Positions 8,963-17,781 of a DNA stretch of 64,000 bases are shown here, one piece after another (position 1 is the first letter of the stretch; every line of letters begins with the position of its first letter). The notes under the pieces were generated by a model. That model was not told where the DNA came from. It did no database searches and was given only the letters and a program-made list of their open reading frames with translations. Position numbers and translations under genes: made by a program. The DNA is taken from contig NZ_CP006911.1 of assembly GCF_001281385.1 (NCBI RefSeq), positions 620,001 to 684,000 of the forward strand, given 5' to 3'. This DNA is from Candidatus Pseudothioglobus singularis PS1. Its GTDB lineage: Bacteria > Pseudomonadota > Gammaproteobacteria > PS1 > Pseudothioglobaceae.

Positions 8963-9484
8963 GTGAAGCCTGCAATTACACTAATTGAACTATTGGTAGT
9001 GATTGCTTTAGTCGGCATTATCGCAGGCACTGGATGGCCCGCATTGACAGGATGGAATTGCAAACAAGAGCATCGTAATGATTTCGAATCATTAAATCAG
9101 TTATTTGAAAAAGCGCGAGCTGAAGCCTTAAATAGAAGTCAAACAGTTCTTGTGAGAGCGAATCGAAGCTTGCCAGCAAATGGAGCCACTTATACGGCTT
9201 ATCTTCTCACCAATAAAACTTGCACTTTATCAGGCTCAGCGCAATCTTTAGATCCAAATATTCCAAAACTTGTTATCAGCGATAAATCAAGACTTTTAGG
9301 CGTTGCCAACCAATGCTTTAATTCTGATGGAACGGCAACAGCATCTAATTCAATTCAGCTTCATCAAGTCCAAAGGGATTGCGGCAAAGGCAACCAAACA
9401 TTGCAAACACTTATTTTTGGAGCGACAGGTCTCTTTGAAAAGAAAGTAAAGCGTCCTGGCGATTCATCTTTTTCAGATTTGTAG
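8963..9484 (+). CDS. fimT: Minor pseudopilin, FimT/GspH type
   Basis: A 173-residue protein from a GTG start, with a very short leader (MKPA) and mature N-terminus ITLIELLVVIALVGIIAG carrying the conserved Glu5. Residue -1 is Ala rather than the usual Gly. The globular part contains RAEALNRSQTVLVRA, typical of FimT/GspH. It belongs to the pilus-priming minor pilins and may bind DNA, as other FimT proteins do. It sits between pilT (3 bp) and pilV (7 bp). Three Cys in the mature part may form a disulfide. Confidence 0.85.
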   Translation: MKPAITLIELLVVIALVGIIAGTGWPALTGWNCKQEHRNDFESLNQLFEKARAEALNRSQTVLVRANRSLPANGATYTAYLLTNKTCTLSGSAQSLDPNIPKLVISDKSRLLGVANQCFNSDGTATASNSIQLHQVQRDCGKGNQTLQTLIFGATGLFEKKVKRPGDSSFSDL

Positions 9485-9491
9485 GTTAATT

Positions 9492-9953
9492 GTGATGATG
9501 ATAAAAAATAAAAAAGCATTTACCCTTATTGAAGCGCTCGTTTCTGTTGCTATTACTGCAATTGGTTTTGCTGGTGTTTATGCCTTAGTTACTGTATCTA
9601 ATGGAGTTATGAGCGATACTATCGATAAAGAAAAATTAAAGTATCAGAACACTGAAATTATTGAATCATTGAATGCTGACCAAACTAATATTATGGAATA
9701 CAACGGCAAGGATCTGAGCAACTGCTCCTCTATTACGACTGGAACAGGGAAGGATGACCAGCTTAAGCGATTGCAAAACTGGTGCAACAAAATAAAAGGC
9801 GAGGTTGGTGATAAGAGAACTTCAGATAAGCGAATTATTCGAGTTGAAAAAAAACAAGTTGGTCAAAATAATGTCTATATAGTCTCACTTGAGTTAAATG
9901 CGAAGAGTAACAAAAAGTCTGTCTTTATGAAGAGGATCTTCTATGCGCCATAA
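9492..9953 (+). CDS. pilV: Minor pilin PilV-like
   Basis: A 153-residue prepilin. GTG 9492 and ATG codons at 9495 and 9498 can all serve as start, giving a leader such as MIKNKKA before FTLIEALVSVAITAIGFAG. Residue -1 is Ala, and Glu5 is present. The segment TAIGFAGVYALVTVSNG fits PilV. It overlaps pilW by 11 bp, indicating translational coupling. It is expected to form the priming complex with PilW, PilX, FimT and PilY1. Confidence 0.82.
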   Translation: MMMIKNKKAFTLIEALVSVAITAIGFAGVYALVTVSNGVMSDTIDKEKLKYQNTEIIESLNADQTNIMEYNGKDLSNCSSITTGTGKDDQLKRLQNWCNKIKGEVGDKRTSDKRIIRVEKKQVGQNNVYIVSLELNAKSNKKSVFMKRIFYAP

Positions 9954-11442
9954 TATAAAAGCCTTTACTCTTGTTGAAATGCTGGTCGCGCTAGCAGTCA
10001 GTTCGATCATTGTTGCAGCAACTTATGCTTCATTTGAGCTTATTCAGAAGCAATACAAAAAGAATATAGATGTTGCAGAGCTTCATACTTCGGGAAGAGC
10101 AGTAATGAGTATCCTTGAGCGTGAAATTAGAATGGCTGGTTTCGAATATCGAGATGGAAATGGATTAATGACATATGGAACCATTGCTGCACCTCTTGTC
10201 ACAACTGATAGTGGAAATAAATGCTGCGACGAGGTAACAATTATTTATGACGAAGTCTTTGACACGCTTAATGCCTCAGGTGTGGTTACATCGAGCACAG
10301 TTGAGCGAGTCAAAACAAGATTCTGGACAGAGCCTTATACTAGTTCAAAGCATGGAACTAGAAATCGATTATTTAAACGAAGAACGATTCTTGGAACAAA
10401 TAATGCACTCCTTGCAGCACCCAGAGTTGGAGCTAAGGATGTGATGGCTGACTATATTGAAGATTTACAATTTGTTGATATTCTTACGAGTACATTTTTA
10501 GCTTCTGGTTCTGACTATAATGATAATATTGAGTTATTTGATATCTCTACCAAATCAAGAGCTCAGCCTGATGGATGGATTATTGGGACATCTAAGAATG
10601 GAGCTTTAGCTTCTGGGAATGGTGGAAAATTATATTCTGGCTCTGAAATGAAAGAAGGAATAACGATTTATGAGCCATTTAAAAACAAATCAGGACGAAA
10701 GAGTTTTTTTCAAACAGATAAAGCAATTAGTGCTTTGGCCGTAGATTCGAGTGGTTTAATTTATGCTGGGTTTAATAGAGCAACTGGAATAAGAATTTAT
10801 AATCCAGAAACAGGATCAAAGATTGGTGAGATTCCTACAAGTATTAACATTTCTTCAATTGCTATTGGCCCTGATGGAATTTTATACGCAGGAAATAAAA
10901 GCTTTACTACGGTTTATATGTATAGCACATCTAAAGGCACCAAGATTGGAGAGGTTCAATCAGGAAGAGATGTGTATGACAAAATATCTGCAGGGCATAT
11001 TGCATTTTCAAAAAGTAATGGTTATATTTCTGCTAATAATAAATATGTGGTAAAGATCTTCAGAGTAAGTGATTCTGTGATTACTGGTTTTATTTCTGCG
11101 AACCCTGTTCCTGGTCCAATTGCATTTGGTTCAGATGGTTATTTATATGTTGGCACACTAAATAATCCAGGAATTAGGATATTCAATCCAAATACTGGAG
11201 CTTTGGTTGGAAGTATTCCAACAAAAAATCGAACTGATGCCTTAACCTTTATTAGTGAAAGTTCTGGCAGCAAGTGGTTAGTTTCAATTTCTTTATCATT
11301 AAGATCAAAAGGAAAGTATGGAAAAAATAGGAAATTTTCAAAGAAAGACTACCATCCTGGAAATTATATTATTAATAAAAATGATGATTTTTTTAGAGAT
11401 GTTTTTACATCAACTGTTTTAGTTAGAAATATGAAACAATGA
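9943..11442 (+). CDS. pilW: Minor pilin PilW with inserted beta-propeller-like repeats
   Basis: The protein is 499 residues, noticeably longer than the usual PilW. Residues 1-177 are PilW: leader MRHNIKA, FTLVEMLVALAVSSIIVA with Glu5, SILEREIRMAGFEYR, and DYIEDLQF at 170-177. Residues from 445 return to PilW (WLVSISLSLRS, then a closing TVLVRN). In between, about 200-440, lie propeller-like repeats of about 45 residues such as LAVDSSGLIYAGF, IAIGPDGILYAGN and IAFGSDGYLYVGT. The insert's DNA looks more A/T-rich than its neighbours. The gene overlaps pilX by 4 bp. Confidence 0.85.
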   Translation: MRHNIKAFTLVEMLVALAVSSIIVAATYASFELIQKQYKKNIDVAELHTSGRAVMSILEREIRMAGFEYRDGNGLMTYGTIAAPLVTTDSGNKCCDEVTIIYDEVFDTLNASGVVTSSTVERVKTRFWTEPYTSSKHGTRNRLFKRRTILGTNNALLAAPRVGAKDVMADYIEDLQFVDILTSTFLASGSDYNDNIELFDISTKSRAQPDGWIIGTSKNGALASGNGGKLYSGSEMKEGITIYEPFKNKSGRKSFFQTDKAISALAVDSSGLIYAGFNRATGIRIYNPETGSKIGEIPTSINISSIAIGPDGILYAGNKSFTTVYMYSTSKGTKIGEVQSGRDVYDKISAGHIAFSKSNGYISANNKYVVKIFRVSDSVITGFISANPVPGPIAFGSDGYLYVGTLNNPGIRIFNPNTGALVGSIPTKNRTDALTFISESSGSKWLVSISLSLRSKGKYGKNRKFSKKDYHPGNYIINKNDDFFRDVFTSTVLVRNMKQ

Positions 11443-11987
11443 ATAAATATATGAAAAAAAAACGTCATGGCTTCATTATTGTTGTCTCATTAACTTTAAT
11501 GCTGGTCATGATGACTATGGGGATTGGTCTTTATTACTCAACAAAACAATCCTCTGAGATGGTTGGCAAAAGTATTACCAAATCAGACTCCTTTTACTCT
11601 GCAGAGAGCTGCATTGCAGAGGCTAGGATTTGGTTAAAGACGCAATCAGCATCCGGTGCACCCTGTAAAAATACTGCCTCTGGCTCTTTATGTCATTCAG
11701 TGTCGAGCGCCAGGATGAGTAAATGGCAACTCAACTCTGAAAACCAGATTCTAAAAAATAGAGCTCAAAATCAGAAATATGAATGTACTATTGCTTTATT
11801 AGGTCAGGTTGCCTATGAGGGCGGTGAAGGTGTTGGGTTTGATGTTGGCGAGGGGAGCGGATATGGGGCTGCTGCAACTAATACCAAGTATATGTATAGA
11901 ATTAGATCTCAAGGTAGTTTAAACTCTGCGTCAGGGGTGGATAGTTTTTTGAGTCAGGTCGAAGTGATTGATTCAATGATTTTTTAA
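11439..11987 (+). CDS. pilX: Minor pilin PilX-like
   Basis: A 182-residue prepilin. The ATG at 11439 overlaps the pilW stop; an in-frame ATG at 11451 gives the shorter leader MKKKRHG. The mature N-terminus FIIVVSLTLMLVMMTMG lacks Glu5, as in other PilX proteins, and is followed by the PilX-type stretch SDSFYSAESCIAEARIWL. The other Cys (in APCKN, SLCHS and YECTI) offer disulfides. It is part of the minor-pilin operon feeding the PilY1 tip complex. Confidence 0.85.
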   Translation: MNKYMKKKRHGFIIVVSLTLMLVMMTMGIGLYYSTKQSSEMVGKSITKSDSFYSAESCIAEARIWLKTQSASGAPCKNTASGSLCHSVSSARMSKWQLNSENQILKNRAQNQKYECTIALLGQVAYEGGEGVGFDVGEGSGYGAAATNTKYMYRIRSQGSLNSASGVDSFLSQVEVIDSMIF

Positions 11988-12000
11988 ATAGAAATTAAAT

Positions 12001-12534
12001 ATGTCAAAAAACAAGATACTCATTTTTACTTTATTATTGCAGCTTCTATTTGTCGGAAGTGTTCAGGCTAAGTGTGATTTCAAATCTTTCAAGTTTGGTG
12101 ACTCATACAAATCAACAGTAAGCAAATTAAAAATTGATTCTGAATTTGTGGAGCCCGAAATAAAAGGCGCCTCTCAGCAGTTTTTATTTGCTCCTGGAGA
12201 AGAGGTTTGTAAGAGTGAAAAAGCATTTCAAGGTGTCCCTATACATTTTGTCTTTTTATATAATAAGCTCGTTCAAATTGAGCTTATGAGGGTATCAGAA
12301 TCTCCTTCCCTTATAACTTGGGCTGAGTCCATTTATGGCGTTAAAGAAAACAAACCTAACAGCTTTTATGATGAATTTCCAATTGCCAGGTGGTCTTGGG
12401 AAAATTCTAAAGCAGTCATAGCCTACTCAGTTGAAAGCGTTGCCAGTGATGTAGTTGAGTCAGTGATTATTCAATCTCTTAATCACCAGCAGAGTTATGA
12501 AAAATTTGCAATCGAGCAAGAGGGCGGCAACTAA
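12001..12534 (+). CDS. Secreted protein of the pilus operon, unknown
   Basis: A 177-residue protein with a signal peptide (ILIFTLLLQLLFVGSVQAK). It lies 13 bp after pilX and its stop directly abuts the pilY1 ATG. The mature part starts CDFKSFKFGDSYKSTVSKLK and contains SIYGVKENKPNSFYDEFPIARWSW, with paired Cys that could form one disulfide. It lacks a prepilin leader, so it is periplasmic or surface-exposed rather than a pilin. I do not recognise a family. Its position between pilX and pilY1 implies a role in tip assembly or PilY1 export; that is inferred. Confidence 0.7.
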   Translation: MSKNKILIFTLLLQLLFVGSVQAKCDFKSFKFGDSYKSTVSKLKIDSEFVEPEIKGASQQFLFAPGEEVCKSEKAFQGVPIHFVFLYNKLVQIELMRVSESPSLITWAESIYGVKENKPNSFYDEFPIARWSWENSKAVIAYSVESVASDVVESVIIQSLNHQQSYEKFAIEQEGGN

Positions 12535-15500
12535 ATGAGAAAACTTCAGGCACTAGTTGGTTCTCTGTTATTGATATGCGCCTTTGGTATAGATGCAAAG
12601 TCACCACCTCCTGGAACTGGAAAGGCCGATGTTCCAGCTAATATATACATCATGCTTGATACATCCGGATCTATGGGCGCAACTGTTAATTCTGTTGGTA
12701 GAATGTACTACCCAAGAGATGTAGCAGTTGACTCCAATGGAAATATTTATGTAGTTGAATACTATTATCACCGAATTAAAAAATATGACTCTGCTGGAAA
12801 CTTTGTTAAGTCATTTGGTAGCTACGGAAGTGGCGCTGGACGTTTCTACTATCCAACAAAAATGGATATAGACTCAAATGATAATCTTTATATAGCGGAT
12901 CGAAACGGCGTCTCAAAATATGATTCTAATGGCAGCTATATAACAAGTTATTCTGGTGCTTCAAATATCATCGATGTAGCTGTAGACGATTCAACTGGTG
13001 ATGTTTATGGCGTAACTTCAAGGTCGGTTTATAAATGGAGAGGGAGTGGCGGTTCTTATATCACATCTGGCTCTGGATACTTTAACGGCTTAGACTTTTA
13101 TAATGGCTCTCTATATACGGCCGGAAGGGGCACTCAAAATATTACGAAATATTCAAGTGCACTTGGAGTTCAAAATACCTGGTCTCTTTCAAGTAATACT
13201 AGTGCTGGAGACGTTGAGGTTACCTCGAATGGAATCTATGTAGCCTGCACAGGGTACTGCTCTAAAATTCAAAAATACTCACTCAGTGGTGTTTATGAAA
13301 GGCAGTTTGGTAGTTTTTCGTCATCTAGCCCAAGTGGATTTTATTATCTTTATGGTATTGCTTCAGATAGTTCCGGGAATATATATGGAGCTAGTTTTTA
13401 TAGACATGCAATTAAAAAATTTGATTCTGATGGAACATACTTAAGCACTGCAGGCCCATCTAGTGAAACGCGAATGTCAGAGGTTTTAAAGGTTATTGAA
13501 AAGCTGACCTCAAGCTCAGATCTAACACGAGGTGCAAATTTTGGATTACAGGATTGGGCTAGCTCTGCCACTCAAAGAATAAAAATAAGTTCTAATGGTG
13601 CTGCAGAAATTAATAAGAGTGTTTCCCCACAAATTACGAAAAATGGAGTACTGATCACCAATCCAGATTACAAGGGCTCGTCATGGTATCGCCCAAGTGG
13701 TGGAACGAATTTGGACAGTGCTATGTCTGAAGCGCAGTCATACTTTACCGGGAGCAACTCGCCAATAGATTCTAACGCAGGTTGTCAAAAAAACTTTTTA
13801 ATTGTTATCAGTGATGGCCAATGGTTTGGAAGCCGAGCAGAGAATATTGCTAAAAGCCTTCTAGCGACCAAGGGGATTCAGACCTTGGTTGTTGGCTTTC
13901 ACTCAGGGGGAAATCAAACTAATTATATAAAGTTAGCTAAAGCTGGCGGCACTCACCCTGACTCCCCTTTATTTTCAAATAACTGGCAGCAGCTATATGA
14001 GACGATGTCTGCCTTTATTCGCCAGGCTATTTCCTCTCGTCTTACTTTTTCTGCGCCTGTAGTAATGCCTAATATCAGTAGTGGTGATCATATCTTCCAG
14101 TCAACCTTTACTTTTAAAAGTAATCACCAATGGGAGGGTCAGCTTTCAAAATATAAGCTTACATCAAATAATGCAGGTTCATTTAAAGCTGGCGTTGGCG
14201 CAATTCAGTGGGATGCTGGTGCAGTACTCGATGCAAGGAGTGAGTCTTCAAGAAATATTTGGACTGTTGCTAACCCTTTTGGAGTTTCCACATCACTCAA
14301 TAACTTTACAGCCTCCAATGTGGTTAACTTAAAGCGAGCACTCTGGGAGAACAGTGGAACAAATCCAACAGATGCCCAAGCTACAAAATTAATAAATTTT
14401 GTTCGTGGTGTCGACTCTTATGATGAGAACAAAGACAATAGCACCACTGACAAGCGTTGGAAGCTTGGAGATATATTTAACTCCAGGTTGGTCGTAGTTG
14501 GCCCTCCTAAGGGTAAGACCACCTCTAGTGCATCAAAAGACCATACTGAGGCATACTATCGTCATATAAATGGCTACAAGGCCTTTAAAACTGGAGCAAG
14601 CTGTGGGGTAAATTGCGCAGTCCGTGACGAAGTGGTTTATGTTGGCGCTAATGACGGAATGCTCCACGCCTTTGATTCTAGTTCTGGTAAAGAATTGTGG
14701 GCCTTTATTCCACCAATGATGCTTCCATCTTTAAAATCAATGATTTCAGTAAAGGCAAATAGCTCTAATGCCATTTATGGTGTTGATGGCTCGCCAATTG
14801 TTAAGGATATTTTTTATAATAATAAGTGGCGAACTGTTTTAATTTCTGGAATGGGTAGGGGAGGTTTTGGATATTTTGCTTTAGATGTGACCAATTCAGC
14901 TAGCCCATCATTTCTATTCGCTTTTGAAAATAAGCCAAGCTTGAATCTGGTTTCGCATTGGGATGCAAATGGAACCAGGACCGACTTGGGTTACGCCAGT
15001 AATATTCCTGCTGAATTTGATTACTCAAAAATAGGCGAGACCTTATCCACTCCAGTGATCGTGGCATTACCAGTTGGAACTGGAAATAATCGTAAGTGGG
15101 TCGCTGTTTTTGGCGGCGGCTATAATTCGGGTATCAATACGAACTTCGGTTCTAGTGTTTATGTTGTTGATTTAGAGGACGCTGGTAAAGTAGTAAAGAG
15201 ATTTGATCTTAATGATCTTGCAGGGGATCCTGCTAACTCTATGCCGTCATCTCTGGTATCAATTACTCCAGATACAACGAGCAAAGCAAAATACAAGGGA
15301 GCGCTGGTTTATGGCGCAGATCTTGAGAGTAAGTTATGGCAACTAAATCTGACTGATCAAGGCACTCTTTATGACTTTACTGCTCACTTTGACGCAGAAG
15401 CAACAACGGATAATGATCGATTGTCTTTTTTCCAAATTACACCTTCCATAGGAAGTGATGACAACTTATGGACTTTCTATGGAACTGGAAATCAGCAGAG

Positions 15501-16038
15501 ACTGCAAAGAATGTCTAATGATATCGATAACAGGATCTTTGGCATAAAAGATAAAAATTTTCCAACCTATACGAACATTTCAGGCGCTACGCCAAAAGCC
15601 TCCTCGATGAAAAATATGTCTACTGCAGGTTCTTCATGTCCTGTTAGTTCAGATCTAGGTTGGTATATTAATATGGGCTCTAATGAGAGAATTACCGGTA
15701 AACTTGCCGTTTTTAACGAAGTTGTATACGCCTCTCGTTATCTCCCTAATCAGGGACAAATTTGCTCTCCAGGTAAGGCTTATTTGTCTGAACATAACAT
15801 GACATGTGGAAGTGAATCCCGCAAAACAGAGTTAGGCGAGGGAATTGCAACGGGCGCAGTTATTCACAAAAATATAGTTTATATTGGTATTAGTGGTGGC
15901 GGATCTGGAGAGATTAAGGATAGTAAAGGCAATGTAATAGGTAAGAAAGAGGATAATATAATTCTTCTGTCGCCATCAGGTAGCGGGGTAATAGGGGATG
16001 GAAAAATTTCACAAGAGTCATGGCGTGAAATTTATTAA
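12535..16038 (+). CDS. pilY1: PilY1 pilus-tip adhesin with NHL propeller inside the VWA domain
   Basis: A 1167-residue secreted protein (signal peptide 1-22). The VWA domain begins at NIYIMLDTSGSMG, with metal-site DxSxS at residues 42-46. It is interrupted at about 50-310 by NHL-like repeats (YYPRDVAVDSNGNIYVVEYY, FYYPTKMDIDSNDNLYIADR, YYLYGIASDSSGNIYGASFY). It then resumes at RMSEVLKVIEKL and carries the remaining metal-site residues in GGTNLDSAM and VISDGQW. The C-terminal half is the PilY1 propeller (VVYVGANDGMLHAFDSSSG, VDGSPIVKDIF, ISGMGRGGFGYFALDV). PilY1 caps and primes the pilus and binds surfaces or metals. The usual Ca-loop before the late LVYGADLESKLWQL strand is not recognisable. 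Confidence 0.92.
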   Translation: MRKLQALVGSLLLICAFGIDAKSPPPGTGKADVPANIYIMLDTSGSMGATVNSVGRMYYPRDVAVDSNGNIYVVEYYYHRIKKYDSAGNFVKSFGSYGSGAGRFYYPTKMDIDSNDNLYIADRNGVSKYDSNGSYITSYSGASNIIDVAVDDSTGDVYGVTSRSVYKWRGSGGSYITSGSGYFNGLDFYNGSLYTAGRGTQNITKYSSALGVQNTWSLSSNTSAGDVEVTSNGIYVACTGYCSKIQKYSLSGVYERQFGSFSSSSPSGFYYLYGIASDSSGNIYGASFYRHAIKKFDSDGTYLSTAGPSSETRMSEVLKVIEKLTSSSDLTRGANFGLQDWASSATQRIKISSNGAAEINKSVSPQITKNGVLITNPDYKGSSWYRPSGGTNLDSAMSEAQSYFTGSNSPIDSNAGCQKNFLIVISDGQWFGSRAENIAKSLLATKGIQTLVVGFHSGGNQTNYIKLAKAGGTHPDSPLFSNNWQQLYETMSAFIRQAISSRLTFSAPVVMPNISSGDHIFQSTFTFKSNHQWEGQLSKYKLTSNNAGSFKAGVGAIQWDAGAVLDARSESSRNIWTVANPFGVSTSLNNFTASNVVNLKRALWENSGTNPTDAQATKLINFVRGVDSYDENKDNSTTDKRWKLGDIFNSRLVVVGPPKGKTTSSASKDHTEAYYRHINGYKAFKTGASCGVNCAVRDEVVYVGANDGMLHAFDSSSGKELWAFIPPMMLPSLKSMISVKANSSNAIYGVDGSPIVKDIFYNNKWRTVLISGMGRGGFGYFALDVTNSASPSFLFAFENKPSLNLVSHWDANGTRTDLGYASNIPAEFDYSKIGETLSTPVIVALPVGTGNNRKWVAVFGGGYNSGINTNFGSSVYVVDLEDAGKVVKRFDLNDLAGDPANSMPSSLVSITPDTTSKAKYKGALVYGADLESKLWQLNLTDQGTLYDFTAHFDAEATTDNDRLSFFQITPSIGSDDNLWTFYGTGNQQRLQRMSNDIDNRIFGIKDKNFPTYTNISGATPKASSMKNMSTAGSSCPVSSDLGWYINMGSNERITGKLAVFNEVVYASRYLPNQGQICSPGKAYLSEHNMTCGSESRKTELGEGIATGAVIHKNIVYIGISGGGSGEIKDSKGNVIGKKEDNIILLSPSGSGVIGDGKISQESWREIY

Positions 16039-16116
16039 TTTTTTAACATTCAAGATGCTCTATAAATTCAGCCTTTATAGATCATCCTGATATATATACT
16101 TTAAAAGTAATTTCTA

Positions 16117-16122
16117 TATAAT
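16117..16122 (+). promoter_or_regulatory. Possible -10 box close to the pilM-pilN start
   Basis: TATAAT lies only 6 nt before the ATG at 16129, the spacing expected of a leaderless transcript. No good -35 is visible 17 bp upstream. The 90-bp pilY1-pilM gap is the largest within the plus-strand pilus block, so an internal promoter here is plausible. Confidence 0.35.
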
Positions 16123-16128
16123 ATCACT

Positions 16129-17781
16129 ATGCTAAAGAAAGTTCTTAAAGGGGTTGTTGGTTACCTCAGTAAACTTACCGTTGAACAGGAAGATGTTGTT
16201 GGCGTTGATATTACGCCCAACTGTATTAGGGTCTCTCAGCTATCATCAAGCAAAAAAAAGTGGACACTAACCAAACTCGGTTATAAATATATCGATGGAA
16301 GTTCGAACTACTCTCTGATCGAAAGTCCTGAGAACTATGTTAACAAACTTGCTCAGCTGATTACTGCCTCAAAAATTAAAACGAAAAGTGCCGCTGTCTC
16401 TATACCAGTTAGTAGTGCAATCATTAAAGTAGTGCAGCTCCCTCTGATGACAGATGAGGAGCTTAAAGTTGCTGTAGCTTCTGATTCGCTATGGGAAAAC
16501 ACGGTTCAGTTGGCTGATAATCTTGAAGACTACTCTATTTTTTGGCAGGTCTTAAAAAGGGATACCGCTGAAAACTTAATGCATATCTTGTTTGTTGCAT
16601 CAAAATTAGATGACATTGATAACTATCTCGATATTGTTAGGCAGGCAGGTTTGAATCCAGTTGTGGTTGATGTTCGATGCTTTGCAACTCGAAATGCACT
16701 AGCCCTTCGTGAAGACTTAACTAAATCCGATGCCCCTGTAGCTATTGTTGAGTTTGGCGCTTTTGAAAATTATATTTTGATCCTTTACAAGGACTCACCA
16801 TTTATATCTGATATTTATTTGTCAGAAAAAGATCGTAATACGCTCATGGATCAGGGCTCGACTGATGAGCAAATTAAGGGAATTAGCAATCGTTTTTCTA
16901 TGCAGGTTTCACAGATGATTTCATCTTATACTGCCAAATATAAAACGCAGGCGATTAATAACTTGTTGATTTCATCATCTTTGCCGAATCTTGAAAGAAC
17001 CATTGGTAATTTTAATGAAGCCCTACCTAATATCGAAGTCGAAGTTTTCGATTCACTGATGAATGTTGAAGTGCCTGAAAATTTGAAGGAGAAATCTACT
17101 GCTGAGCTCAATAGTTCAATTTTCTCATCGTCATTAGGATTAGCTACGAGAAAGTTAGATGTGTTTGGTTACTACGAGTATGTCACTGGAACTAATAATA
17201 TTAACTTACTTCCAAACAGGGAGAGTGTTAAGAGTCAAGAGAAGATGAAGTTTGTGTCACGATGGGGAGTTGTGATATTTTCAATTTTAGCGATTGGTTT
17301 GGGTGCCTGGAATTTTCTCTCTAGCGGTAAAGAGGTCGATAGGGTCGATGAGCTCATGGTTGAGTACAACATGCTCGAACCAGTTAGAGACGAAAAGCAA
17401 ACGATACTTTCTGATCTTATTGCAAAAAAAGATTCCTTGGAAACCTCGCTGGAAGCAACAAATGACTTGACCTCGAACCAGGGCTTTATGTACTCAGTCC
17501 TTCTGGGCATTAATTCTGCAATTCCAGGGCAATCCTTAAAGCTAGTCAAGGTAGACTACAAAGGAGATAGTGAAATTCAAATTGAAGGCATGTCAACAAA
17601 TGATGGCAATATTCTTACCTTTATTGAAAATTTGACGGTAATTGATGTTATAGATAAAGCCTCATTGGGAACAATGTCTGTAAAAACAATTTCAAATCAA
17701 ACAGTAAAAACTTTTGTTGTCAAAGTTATTCTAGCTCCGCAACAATCCATAGATTCCAGGGAGTCAAACGATGGCAGTTGA
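16129..17781 (+). CDS. pilM-pilN: PilM-PilN fusion protein
   Basis: One 550-residue frame. Residues 1-345 are PilM, an actin-like ATPase (VVGVDITPNCIRVSQL near 24-39, AAVSIPVSSAIIKVVQLPLM, VAIVEFGAFENYIL). The PilN part starts with its hallmark INLLPNRES at residues 358-366, then a membrane segment (WGVVIFSILAIGLGAWNFL), a coiled coil and a periplasmic ferredoxin-like domain (LKLVKVDYKGDSEIQIEGMS). In known systems the N-terminal INLLP peptide of PilN binds PilM; here the partners are covalently joined. The gene overlaps pilO by 11 bp. MSHA-type MshI proteins are a possible parallel. Confidence 0.9.
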   Translation: MLKKVLKGVVGYLSKLTVEQEDVVGVDITPNCIRVSQLSSSKKKWTLTKLGYKYIDGSSNYSLIESPENYVNKLAQLITASKIKTKSAAVSIPVSSAIIKVVQLPLMTDEELKVAVASDSLWENTVQLADNLEDYSIFWQVLKRDTAENLMHILFVASKLDDIDNYLDIVRQAGLNPVVVDVRCFATRNALALREDLTKSDAPVAIVEFGAFENYILILYKDSPFISDIYLSEKDRNTLMDQGSTDEQIKGISNRFSMQVSQMISSYTAKYKTQAINNLLISSSLPNLERTIGNFNEALPNIEVEVFDSLMNVEVPENLKEKSTAELNSSIFSSSLGLATRKLDVFGYYEYVTGTNNINLLPNRESVKSQEKMKFVSRWGVVIFSILAIGLGAWNFLSSGKEVDRVDELMVEYNMLEPVRDEKQTILSDLIAKKDSLETSLEATNDLTSNQGFMYSVLLGINSAIPGQSLKLVKVDYKGDSEIQIEGMSTNDGNILTFIENLTVIDVIDKASLGTMSVKTISNQTVKTFVVKVILAPQQSIDSRESNDGS

